From the NCBI GenBank assembly GCA_018675825.1, contig JABGXK010000194.1, positions 1-10,859 on the forward strand: a stretch of 10,859 nucleotides of DNA. Direction: 5' to 3'. Below, one piece after another: positions 1-6,882 of the stretch; the first letter of the stretch is position 1; each line of letters opens with the position of its first letter. Under the pieces are notes generated by a model. That model ran no database searches, was not told where the DNA came from, and saw only the letters and a program-made list of their open reading frames with translations. This DNA comes from Flavobacteriales bacterium. Its GTDB lineage: Bacteria > Bacteroidota > Bacteroidia > Flavobacteriales > BACL11. A program made the position numbers and the translations under genes.

Positions 1-1967
1 ATGGATCTGGAACTTCATCTTCTAATCCTGGAGGTTATGATGCAGTAAATAGATATGGTGATGAAGATACTGATGGTAATCTTAATGACCCAACTGGCAA
101 TATAAATGAAAATTATTTTAATTTTCCTGGTCTTGGTAAAATTTATAGAACTGGATATATGGAAAGTGATCTTGTAGATTACAATACTAAAAATTTAAAG
201 TTTGCAACAGCCATGCATTATCTTATTGAAGATGATTTAGAGGTTATATATGCATTAAATTATGGTACAGGCACGACAGTATATCAGGGTGATAATAGAT
301 TTAGTTTAAACGGAATTAAGTTTCTTCAAAATAGATTTGAAATTAATAAAAAAGATAAATTTTTTATTAGAGCGTATAGATCGCAAGAAGATGCAGGAGA
401 ATCTTATGATGCAGTATTCACTGCTATTAAATTACAAGAACTTAATCTAACTTCAAATCAAGATTGGTATACCTATTATAAAAACAGATTTAGAGAAAAT
501 TTTAATTGGAGTTCTATTGGATGGGAAACCCCGACATATAATTGGGTCGATACAACCTGGTTATTTCAAGGTGAGCCTATTGGTTCATCATTAGATATTT
601 GGACAATGCTAAGTGATTCTATCCTTAACCAGAATACAGATTTAATTATTGCTGGTCATGATTTTGCAAGAAATTTAGCAGATATTAATCAAAATAGATT
701 AGAACCTGGAACAGATGAGTTTGAAGAAGCATTTAATGATATAACATCTAAGATTTCTTACCTTCAAGGAGGAACTGGTTTTTATGATAAATCAGCACTA
801 AACCACATTCATTCAGAATATCAATTTAAGCAAGAATTAACACATTTTAAGATTGGTGCAAATTTCAGACAATATAGACCAGATTCAAAAGGAAGTATTT
901 TTATGGATACTTCTAGCACTATTACAAATAATGAATTTGGTTTCTATGCTGGTGCAGAAATAAAGTTTCTTGGTGAATTTTTAAAATTAAATACTACATT
1001 AAGAGCAGACAAAAATGAAAATTTTGATCTTAATTTCTCTCCAGCAGCTTCAATTGTATATAAACCAAATAAGCAAGATGTAATCAGATTTTCATTTGGA
1101 TCAGCACTAAGAAACCCAACATTAAGTGACCAGTATTTATATTATAATGTAGGTCGAGCAATTCTTATTGGGAATTTAAATGGTCATGGTACTAATTATG
1201 GCGAAAACCTAGTTAGTATTGAATCATTACTTGCATACTATACACCTGCATTTCCAAATAAAGATAGTCTTCAGTTTTTTAATGTTGACCCAATACAACC
1301 TGAAAAAGTGCAATCAATTGAATTAGGATATAGATCTACTTTTGCTAATAAAATATATTTAGATGCCAATATATATTATTCACAATATACTGACTTTATA
1401 GGATATAAAATAGGAGCTAAATTTCAAACTGTAATAGATGATCCTTTAACAGGCGGATATGAGATTGCACTTCCTTCAATTCAAGCATATAGAATAGCAG
1501 CAAATGCTGAAAACAAGGTTACAACTAAAGGGGCTTCAATAGGAGTAAACTACTACCCAAATGGCAATCTAAGTTTGAATGGAAACTACTCTTGGAATTC
1601 TTTAAATCAAAAAGGCACTAATGATCCGATAATACCTGCTTATAATACACCAGAACATAAATTTAATCTTGGATGTCTAATGAAAAATATTCATTTTAGT
1701 AGAGAACAATCTTTATTAAGAGATTATAGCTTTAGTATTAATTATAAATGGGTAGATGGATACAAATATGAAGGTTCTCCTCAGTTTACTGGATTAATAC
1801 CTTCATATGACTTATTAGACTTGCAAATTAGTAAAGAAATAATTGAAATGAATGCTACTATCAAATTAGGAACAACTAATTTATTAAATAATCTTCATTT
1901 TGAAGTTTATGGTGGACCATACATTGGTAGAATGACTTACTGCTCAATATTATTTAATATTAATTAG
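1..1967 (+). CDS. TonB-dependent outer-membrane receptor, C-terminal part (5' end outside window)
   Basis: The frame is open from base 3 to the TAA... stop region at 1965-1967, giving 654 visible residues. An ATG at 159 is only an internal Met, because the coding sequence reads through bases 3-158 without a stop (GSGTSSNPGGYDAV... in that frame). The visible part is the beta-barrel of a Bacteroidota TonB-dependent receptor. It shows alternating aromatic/polar strands, segments such as NYGTGTTVYQGDNR and FFIRAYRSQEDAGESYD, and late-barrel motifs (FSFGSALRNPTLSDQY, IELGYRST). The plug, carboxypeptidase-like domain and signal peptide would lie upstream of the window. The protein should sit in the outer membrane and import a ligand using TonB energy; the substrate cannot be read from the sequence. 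It ends ILFNIN rather than in the usual terminal aromatic residue. A gene for a secreted hydrolase follows 64 bases downstream on the same strand, so the two may be co-transcribed. Confidence 0.9.
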   Translation, partial: GSGTSSSNPGGYDAVNRYGDEDTDGNLNDPTGNINENYFNFPGLGKIYRTGYMESDLVDYNTKNLKFATAMHYLIEDDLEVIYALNYGTGTTVYQGDNRFSLNGIKFLQNRFEINKKDKFFIRAYRSQEDAGESYDAVFTAIKLQELNLTSNQDWYTYYKNRFRENFNWSSIGWETPTYNWVDTTWLFQGEPIGSSLDIWTMLSDSILNQNTDLIIAGHDFARNLADINQNRLEPGTDEFEEAFNDITSKISYLQGGTGFYDKSALNHIHSEYQFKQELTHFKIGANFRQYRPDSKGSIFMDTSSTITNNEFGFYAGAEIKFLGEFLKLNTTLRADKNENFDLNFSPAASIVYKPNKQDVIRFSFGSALRNPTLSDQYLYYNVGRAILIGNLNGHGTNYGENLVSIESLLAYYTPAFPNKDSLQFFNVDPIQPEKVQSIELGYRSTFANKIYLDANIYYSQYTDFIGYKIGAKFQTVIDDPLTGGYEIALPSIQAYRIAANAENKVTTKGASIGVNYYPNGNLSLNGNYSWNSLNQKGTNDPIIPAYNTPEHKFNLGCLMKNIHFSREQSLLRDYSFSINYKWVDGYKYEGSPQFTGLIPSYDLLDLQISKEIIEMNATIKLGTTNLLNNLHFEVYGGPYIGRMTYCSILFNIN

Positions 1968-2031
1968 ATAATTCTCTTACTAAAACAAAAATTTATTCTA
2001 ATTTTAGCATTCTAACAAATTTAATAAATTT

Positions 2032-3651
2032 ATGAAAACACATATACAAAAAATTTTGGCAGTTGCTTTAATCTTTATTGGTATAAATGCAACAGCTCAA
2101 ACAAGATATCTAGATAATATGTTTGATAGTGTGACTGTAACTTCTGATGTTCAGTACGCAACAAACATAAGTGTACTTCCAATGCTTCAAGGATTAGCTC
2201 CAGGACCTGCTCCACTTTTATGTGATATATATGAGCCAAAAAACGATACAATGACAGATAGACCAGTTATTGTATTAATACACACTGGTAGTTTCCTTCC
2301 GGCTGTATTAAATGGCCAAGCAACAGGATCAAAAACTGACTTATCAGTTGTTGAAAATTGCATGAGATGGGCAAAGAAAGGATATGTAGCAGTTGCTATG
2401 GATAATAGACTAGGATGGAATCCAACATCTCCTGATCAAAACACTAGGACATCAACTATACTTCAGGCTGCATACAGAGGTATACAAGATGCTAAAGCAA
2501 TGGTTAGATACATGAGAAAAACTGTTGCTGAAGATGGTAATCTATATGGAATAGACGATAGTAAAATAGTACTAGGTGGTCAAGGAACAGGTGGTTACCT
2601 ATCTATGGGTTATATAACTCTTGATACTGTAGCAGAGCTATACCTACCAAAGTTTATGGATTTAACTACTTCACCTCCTACTCCATTTGTATTTCCACCA
2701 TTCTTTGGAAATATAGATGGTACAGATACAACTTATCTACCAGATTTTGCTTCTCCAACTGGACAGACAGAATTATGGAACATCCCTAATAACCCAACAT
2801 ATAGTAATGATGTAAATATGGCCTTTAATCTTGGTGGTACATTAGCAGATTTATCATGGTTAGATTATACAGGAATTCCTTTAGTATCTTTTCACTGTGA
2901 GAATGATCCATTTGCATCAATTGATTCAGGACAAGTAATTGTTCCAACAACTGGAGATTTAGTAATCAGTGATGTTGTTGGTTCTCGTACAGCTGCACAT
3001 TACAATACTCTATGGAATAATAATGCTGGATTTAATCAAGCAGGACTAACTGATACATTAACTCAAATGTCTAATGCATATAATAGTGCTTGGGATTCTC
3101 AACATGGTTTAGTATATGATGGACTATATGTTTTTGATACTCCAGATCCATCAACAACTCCAAATGCATTTGGAGAAATGCCTTATCATGAATCTTCTCC
3201 ATGGGACTGGTGGGATTTACCAATGTATGACGCTATGTTTGCTGCAGTAAATGGTGCACCAGCAGGATACGGAGCTGCTAATTCATTATTAGGAGCACCT
3301 AATATGTCAGAAGCAAATGGTAATCTTTATTTAGATACTATTCACGGATATTTAAATCCAAGAATGTATGAAGTTCTAGGTTTAGGTGGTTCAACAACTA
3401 ATATGAATGAAATTATTGAGAAAACAACTGAAATTTATCCAAATCCTGCTACTGACAATATTAATATTGTCAGTTATGCAGAATTGATAAATAATATTGA
3501 GGTGTATAATCTTTCTGGTCAAAAAGTTATTAGTAAAATAGTTAATGCTACTAGTACTAAACTAAATACTAATGGTTTAGCAAAAGGCGTTTATGTAGTT
3601 GACATCAAAACAAAATTTTCGTCTGTTAAAAGAAAAATTATTATTGAATAA
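2032..3651 (+). CDS. Secreted alpha/beta-hydrolase (carboxylesterase-like) protein with T9SS type A sorting tail; nucleophile Ser replaced by Gly
   Basis: The protein has 539 residues. Residues 1-22 form a signal peptide (Lys-rich start, hydrophobic core, ATA before Gln23). Residues about 60-300 resemble the esterase/lipase alpha/beta-hydrolase fold: VIVLIHTGSF near residue 80 stands where the HGG oxyanion loop sits, followed by AAYRGIQDAKAMVRYMR, then VLGGQGTGGYLS. In active esterases that elbow reads G-x-S-x-G; here it is G183-Q-G185-T-G187, so Gly occupies the Ser position (codon GGA at 2584-2586). Asp292 in HCENDP fits the usual acid region. Residues about 469-539 (YPNPATDNINI... VYNLSGQKV... 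GLAKGVYVV... KRKIIIE) are a classic T9SS type A C-terminal sorting domain, so the protein is expected to be exported and anchored to or released from the cell surface. It may be a non-hydrolytic binding protein or use another nucleophile. No convincing promoter was seen in the 64 bases upstream. Confidence 0.85.
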   Translation: MKTHIQKILAVALIFIGINATAQTRYLDNMFDSVTVTSDVQYATNISVLPMLQGLAPGPAPLLCDIYEPKNDTMTDRPVIVLIHTGSFLPAVLNGQATGSKTDLSVVENCMRWAKKGYVAVAMDNRLGWNPTSPDQNTRTSTILQAAYRGIQDAKAMVRYMRKTVAEDGNLYGIDDSKIVLGGQGTGGYLSMGYITLDTVAELYLPKFMDLTTSPPTPFVFPPFFGNIDGTDTTYLPDFASPTGQTELWNIPNNPTYSNDVNMAFNLGGTLADLSWLDYTGIPLVSFHCENDPFASIDSGQVIVPTTGDLVISDVVGSRTAAHYNTLWNNNAGFNQAGLTDTLTQMSNAYNSAWDSQHGLVYDGLYVFDTPDPSTTPNAFGEMPYHESSPWDWWDLPMYDAMFAAVNGAPAGYGAANSLLGAPNMSEANGNLYLDTIHGYLNPRMYEVLGLGGSTTNMNEIIEKTTEIYPNPATDNINIVSYAELINNIEVYNLSGQKVISKIVNATSTKLNTNGLAKGVYVVDIKTKFSSVKRKIIIE

Positions 3652-3667
3652 TTAATTTTAATCAACT

Positions 3668-3701
3668 AAAAAAAGGGAAGCAAATGCTTCCCTTTTTTTT
3701 T
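3668..3701. terminator. Strong intrinsic terminator, probably bidirectional
   Basis: A GGGAAGC arm (3675-3681), an AAAT loop and a GCTTCCC arm (3686-3692) make a 7-bp GC-containing stem. It is flanked by A7 (3668-3674) and T9 (3693-3701), which extend the pairing and supply a U tract on either strand. It lies 16 bases after the stop of the T9SS hydrolase gene and immediately beyond the 3' end of the RNA predicted on the opposite strand. It can therefore stop transcription from both directions. Confidence 0.9.
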
Positions 3702-3703
3702 GT

Positions 3704-3898
3704 AAAAAATCCTGCACTAAATACAAATTAAACTCCATATTAAAATGGATAGAGTGACTAACGTATTGCAAACTTCCACTGTCTTTAATTAAAAAAACCA
3801 AAGCTATAAATAGAATATGGTGAGGCCTGTTTTTAACACACTAAGTACAACTCTAATTACTTCTAGTGTTGAGTTTAATAGTATCAATTAATGCAGGA
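3704..3898 (-). ncRNA. ssrS: Structured small RNA downstream of zapA; 6S RNA (ssrS) candidate
   Basis: This gap has no reading frame of note but a striking fold on the minus strand. The 5' arm (3898 down to 3871) pairs with the 3' arm (3735 down to 3710) in three helices: TCCTGCATTAA with TTAGTGCAGGA (11 pairs, one G-T), ATAC with GTAT (4), and ATTAAACTC with GAGTTTAAT (9). They are separated only by small bulges, giving 24 pairs. A T6 run (3709-3704) follows directly, as at an intrinsic 3' end. Inside, CACT-AG-AAGTA (3868-3858) pairs with TACTT-AGTG (3847-3839) to form a hairpin; the rest is A/T-rich and loosely structured. A length of about 190 bases and a long closing stem around an open interior fit 6S RNA, which sequesters the housekeeping RNA polymerase. 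The position after zapA also fits, since 6S genes neighbour zapA in many proteobacteria and, as I recall, in Bacteroidota. A TATAAT lies at 3906-3901, just upstream. The existence of an RNA is better supported than its 6S identity. Confidence 0.62.
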
Positions 3899-3920
3899 TA
3901 ATTATATAAAGAACTTTTTA

Positions 3921-4202
3921 CTAAATATCAGATAGTAACTGGTCTAACTTAATTAATTTATCAGAAATACCATCATCATTAATAACCTTATTACTATTTA
4001 ACTTTTCTAATTTAGATGCATATTCAATTAGACACATAGCTAATATATCTTGTTTATCTTTAATCTCATAATTATCTTCATAAAACTTTAAACGAGAGTC
4101 AATATTTTTAACAGCATTTCTAATAGATTCTTCTAAACTTCTTTCAATTTTCATTGGGTAAAATCTATTTGCTATATTAATTTTAATTGATAGTTTATCC
4201 AT
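3921..4202 (-). CDS. zapA: Cell division protein ZapA
   Basis: The protein has 93 residues, a typical ZapA length. The N-terminal beta/alpha head is recognisable from IKINIANRFYPMKIE followed by EESIRNAVKNIDSRLKFYEDNY. The family signature KDKQDILAMCLIEYASKLEKL leads into a C-terminal coiled-coil helix. ZapA is a cytoplasmic protein that binds FtsZ and cross-links its protofilaments at the division site. The gene starts 3 bases after the stop of the coiled-coil gene 4206-4493, so the two are almost certainly one transcript. No Shine-Dalgarno sequence is visible, which is normal for Bacteroidota. The structured RNA begins about 20 bases past its stop, so it could be partly processed from the same transcript. 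Identification is firm from the head motif and the KDKQD-LAM signature. Confidence 0.9.
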   Translation of the reverse strand: MDKLSIKINIANRFYPMKIERSLEESIRNAVKNIDSRLKFYEDNYEIKDKQDILAMCLIEYASKLEKLNSNKVINDDGISDKLIKLDQLLSDI

Positions 4203-4205
4203 AAT

Positions 4206-4493
4206 TTAATTATTTAATAGTGCTATGCATTTATCTACTTCTCTAATATATTCATTGATCTTAAGTCTAGTTTCTTTAACATCATCATTAGAAACATCAA
4301 CAGATTTTGAAATACTCATAATTTTAATTTTATCATTTAAAGCATTTATCTCTATATATTTTTCTTCTAATTCCAATGAAATCTTAGAATTTTCATTTTT
4401 TAAATCATTATTTTCTATCTTCAGATTATTATAAGAAGAAAGTAATTTATTAATTTTTAATTCTAGACTAGATATTATATTGATCATTGACAT
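4206..4493 (-). CDS. Small coiled-coil protein paired with ZapA (candidate division partner)
   Basis: The protein has 95 residues. Residues 1-60 are almost entirely heptad-like and rich in Leu, Ile, Lys, Glu and Asn (LELKINKLLSSYNNLKIEN... LELEEKYIEINALNDKI), which predicts a long coiled coil. The C-terminus is the compact segment LKINEYIREVDKCIALLNN, which I recall as the conserved end of the small protein encoded just before zapA in Bacteroidota. It has no signal peptide or membrane segment, so it is cytoplasmic. Its tight coupling to zapA suggests a role with the Z ring, comparable in logic to ZapB, but this is inference from context; sequence similarity to ZapB beyond coiled coil is not evident. 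Homologues are sometimes mislabelled as a phenylalanyl-tRNA synthetase subunit because pheT can lie nearby; nothing here supports that. The start could be Met1 (4493) or Met3 (4487); both sit very close to the predicted transcription start. Confidence 0.75.
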   Translation of the reverse strand: MSMINIISSLELKINKLLSSYNNLKIENNDLKNENSKISLELEEKYIEINALNDKIKIMSISKSVDVSNDDVKETRLKINEYIREVDKCIALLNN

Positions 4494-4519
4494 ATATTAA
4501 CACAAATTTAATATTTTTG
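4487..4519 (+). promoter_or_regulatory. Bacteroidota-type promoter for the M23 peptidase gene
   Basis: TTG at 4487-4489 is followed after 22 bases by TATTTTTG at 4512-4519, an exact TAnnTTTG match. The start point would be near 4525, leaving a leader of about 65 bases before the ATG at 4590. Its -33 element lies inside the first codons of the divergent coiled-coil gene. Confidence 0.5.
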
Positions 4520-4535
4520 AGTTATTATATTACAA
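4503..4535 (-). promoter_or_regulatory. Bacteroidota-type promoter for the coiled-coil/zapA operon
   Basis: On the minus strand, TTG at 4535-4533 is followed after 22 bases by TAAATTTG at 4510-4503, an exact match to the -7 consensus TAnnTTTG. Transcription would start near 4497, only a few bases before the ATG at 4493, giving a nearly leaderless message. It overlaps the opposing promoter for the M23 gene. Confidence 0.55.
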
Positions 4536-4589
4536 AATTTTGTTCTTAATCATTCTCCCTTAAAATAAACTATATATACAAGATACTTA

Positions 4590-6278
4590 ATGAGAAAAAT
4601 ACTACTATTACTACTAATATTTATTTCATCTGAAAAATACACATTATATGCTCAGGATTATATTAATCCACTAGATTTTAGACTACTACTTTCAGGAAAT
4701 TTTGGAGAACTAAGAAGCAACCATTTCCATACAGGTATAGATCTTAAAACTAAAGGAGTTGAAGGCCAGAAAGTATATGCAATTGCTGATGGTTATATTG
4801 CTAGAATAAAAGTTTCATCATATGGATATGGAAAAGCTATATACATCAACCATAAAGATGGTAGAACATCTGTATATGCTCATTTAAGCGAATTCTCTGA
4901 GAAAATTGACTCAATTACTAGAAAAGAACATTACAGAAAAAAATCATTTGAGATAAATATTTATCCTGAGAAAAACACTCTAAATATAAAACAAGGAGAT
5001 ATAATTGCATTATCAGGAAATAGTGGTAGTAGTGGTGGTGCTCATCTTCATTTTGAAATTAGAGACACAAAGACAGAACAACCATTAAACCCATTAGATT
5101 ATGGATTTAAAGTACAAGATATTATATCTCCAATTATAAAAGAATTAAAAGTATTCACAATAGAAGATGCAATAAAGAGAGATAATATATATAAAGTTAG
5201 AAAAAACAACCAAAACTATATTATTGATAGTACAATACATATAAATAAAAAGACAGGATTAGGAATATACACATATGACCAATCTAATGATGCATATAAT
5301 AAAAATGGAGTTAATTCTATAAAAGTATTTATTGATAGTACTCTTATTTATTTTTTTAAACTAGATAGGTTAGATTTTAACAAAAACAAATATATAAATG
5401 CACATATAGATTATAAAGAGAAACAAAATAGTAAGAGAAAATTTCATAAATGCTTTAAACTACCAAATAATTCATTAAAGAATTATAAAGAAATTATAGA
5501 TAATGGATTTATCAAATTACCTGATAACAACATACACAGTGTTAGAATAGAAGTAGGTGATTCATATAACAATATTTCTAATCTATTTTTTAATATCAGA
5601 TTGAAAAATAGTAAGCAAAATAAAAAAACAAATAATATCATAGAATCAGAAAACAGAACAAAACTTTTCCCATGGAATAAGAAAAATGAATTTAAAGATG
5701 AAAACTTTAGAATTAGCTTAAAAGAAAGATCATTATACGAAACAATTAATTTTAATTATAAAAAGAAAGATTCAATTAATGGAATATATGGTAATATTCA
5801 TCAATGTCACTATAACTATGTCCCTTTACATAAGTCAGCAACCATATCAATCAAATCTAAAGTTCCAAATGAACTTAAAGAAAAAGCTTATATAGCTAAG
5901 GTTAGAGATAAAAAATATAATTATATAGGAGGTAATTGGCAAAATAATTATATTACTGGAAAATCAAATGAGCTTGGAGATTTTGCTATAGTAATTGATA
6001 CATTAGAGCCAATTATAAAAGGGGTAAATATATATCCTGAAAAGAAACTAAAAAATCAAAAAACTATTAAATGCACAATTGAAGATAAGGAAAGTGGTAT
6101 CAAAAAATATACTGCAATATTAAATAATCAATGGATACTAATGGACTATGACCACAAAAGAAAATTATTAAAATATGAGTTTGACAACATAATTAAGAAA
6201 GGTAGTAATACATTTTCTCTAACAGTCACTGATAAGGTAGGAAACACTACTAACTATTCAGTAAAATTTACTTATTAG
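4590..6278 (+). CDS. Secreted M23 family (LytM-type) peptidoglycan endopeptidase
   Basis: The protein has 562 residues. Residues 1-21 form a signal peptide (MRKILLLLLIF... LYA before Gln22), so the enzyme acts in the periplasm. The LytM/M23 catalytic domain spans about residues 30-175. It shows the zinc motif H47-T-G-I-D51, the core VYAIADGYIARIKVSSYGYGKAIYI, then SVYAH98L and GGAH152LH154FEIR. The ligands expected from the family are His47, Asp51 and His154, with His98 and His152 assisting, so all key residues are present and the enzyme should be active on peptide cross-links in the cell wall. An insertion of about 30 residues (100-130) lies between the YAHL and IKQGD segments. The remaining 380 residues are Lys/Asn-rich; the last 90 (DTLEPIIKGVNIYPE... 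DKVGNTTNYSVKFTY) look like an Ig-like beta-sandwich. Proteins of this layout are common in Bacteroidota. Its divergent pairing with zapA hints at division-linked wall remodelling but does not prove it. Its 3' end overlaps the convergent arsC-like gene by 11 bases. Confidence 0.9.
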   Translation: MRKILLLLLIFISSEKYTLYAQDYINPLDFRLLLSGNFGELRSNHFHTGIDLKTKGVEGQKVYAIADGYIARIKVSSYGYGKAIYINHKDGRTSVYAHLSEFSEKIDSITRKEHYRKKSFEINIYPEKNTLNIKQGDIIALSGNSGSSGGAHLHFEIRDTKTEQPLNPLDYGFKVQDIISPIIKELKVFTIEDAIKRDNIYKVRKNNQNYIIDSTIHINKKTGLGIYTYDQSNDAYNKNGVNSIKVFIDSTLIYFFKLDRLDFNKNKYINAHIDYKEKQNSKRKFHKCFKLPNNSLKNYKEIIDNGFIKLPDNNIHSVRIEVGDSYNNISNLFFNIRLKNSKQNKKTNNIIESENRTKLFPWNKKNEFKDENFRISLKERSLYETINFNYKKKDSINGIYGNIHQCHYNYVPLHKSATISIKSKVPNELKEKAYIAKVRDKKYNYIGGNWQNNYITGKSNELGDFAIVIDTLEPIIKGVNIYPEKKLKNQKTIKCTIEDKESGIKKYTAILNNQWILMDYDHKRKLLKYEFDNIIKKGSNTFSLTVTDKVGNTTNYSVKFTY

Positions 6279-6690
6279 ATGATATTATTTCAAGGAAAGT
6301 ATCTTTAATATAATTCTTTAATTCATCTCTTACACTAGAATACTGATTAATAATTTCCGAATAAGTTCCAGTAGCATCAGCTGGATCTTTAAAACTTTTA
6401 TGAATAACAGAAGTTGCACTAGGGAAAATAGGGCATTTTTCATTTGCATTATCACATACTGTTAATACAAAATCAATATCTATATCTATATATTCATTCA
6501 AGTGATTAGATGAATGTTTAGAAATATCAATACCAACTTCTAACATAACCTTAATAGCATGCTTATTAACTAGTTCCGGATAGGTTCCAGCACTATATAT
6601 ACAAAAATCATTAGTAAGATGTGAAAGCCAACCATGAGCCATCTGTGATCTACATGAGTTACCAGTACATATAATAAGGATACTTTTCAT
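6268..6690 (-). CDS. arsC: Thioredoxin-coupled arsenate reductase (ArsC, LMW-phosphatase fold)
   Basis: The protein has 140 residues, the full length for this family. The N-terminal phosphate-binding loop is C8-T-G-N-S-C13-R14-S, the Cx5R signature of low-molecular-weight tyrosine phosphatases. Two further cysteines, C79 and C86, appear in TVCDNANEKCPIFP with the same 7-residue spacing as the redox pair of thioredoxin-dependent ArsC (Cys82/Cys89 in the staphylococcal pI258 enzyme). Asp102 in KDPAD is the expected general acid. Together these point to arsenate reduction to arsenite with electrons from thioredoxin, in the cytoplasm, rather than to a plain phosphatase. No arsR, arsB or acr3 gene is in view, so it appears to stand alone or be separated from other ars genes. 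The start at 6690 places the catalytic Cys at residue 8, as expected. No clear TAnnTTTG box was found upstream on the minus strand. Confidence 0.85.
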   Translation of the reverse strand: MKSILIICTGNSCRSQMAHGWLSHLTNDFCIYSAGTYPELVNKHAIKVMLEVGIDISKHSSNHLNEYIDIDIDFVLTVCDNANEKCPIFPSATSVIHKSFKDPADATGTYSEIINQYSSVRDELKNYIKDTFLEIISSNK

Positions 6691-6827
6691 TTTAAATAAT
6701 AATTTTTAATATGTAATGGATTAAAATAGAATTGCAATTTATAATATAAATGCTGAGTTATCTTCAAAATCTAAATTATAGTAAATCTATAAATAAAAAG
6801 ACTGCAAAATAGCATTTAACAATAAAT

Positions 6828-6860
6828 TATAATAAACTGTCTAAACTAGAGTTTATAATA
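6828..6860. repeat. Imperfect inverted repeat upstream of the second TonB receptor
   Basis: TCTA (6840-6843) and TAGA (6847-6850) pair around an AAC loop. Beyond a 2-base bulge (TG, 6838-6839), AAAC (6834-6837) pairs with GTTT (6851-6854). The arms continue as TATxAT against ATxATA with one A-A mismatch, giving 13 pairs in all. It lies 15 bases upstream of the -7 box of the receptor gene, across the expected -33 zone, so it could be an operator for a dimeric regulator. In such AT-rich DNA the outer arm is weak evidence; the inner 8 pairs are the better part. Confidence 0.4.
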
Positions 6861-6874
6861 TTGTATTAATATCA

Positions 6875-6882
6875 TACTTTTG
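6875..6882 (+). promoter_or_regulatory. -7 promoter box for the second TonB-dependent receptor
   Basis: TACTTTTG matches TAnnTTTG exactly and lies 7 bases before the ATG at 6890, so the message would be leaderless or nearly so. No TTG sits at the normal 19-23-base spacing; the only nearby TTG (6861-6863) is 11 bases upstream. The promoter may therefore depend on an activator or another sigma factor, or the match may be chance. Confidence 0.4.

Noticed and set aside
159..1967. Start of the first receptor gene at the ATG at 159
   Set aside because: The same frame is open and receptor-like all the way to base 3, and a receptor beginning here would lack signal peptide and plug. The gene is cut by the window edge.
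3704..3898. tmRNA, SRP RNA or RNase P RNA as the identity of the structured RNA
   Set aside because: There is no tRNA-like acceptor/T-arm or tag frame (tmRNA), no SRP Alu/GGAA-type hairpin core and no GAGGAAAGTCC-type RNase P core. The size of about 190 bases also fits none of them well.
4225..4434. Plus-strand 69-residue reading frame
   Set aside because: It lies wholly opposite the coiled-coil gene. Its Leu/Ser/Ile-rich composition is the complement of Lys/Asn/Glu-rich codons.
6730..6739. AATTGCAATT palindrome as an operator
   Set aside because: A single 10-base AT-rich palindrome is expected by chance in DNA of this composition. It is mentioned only as part of the intergenic description.
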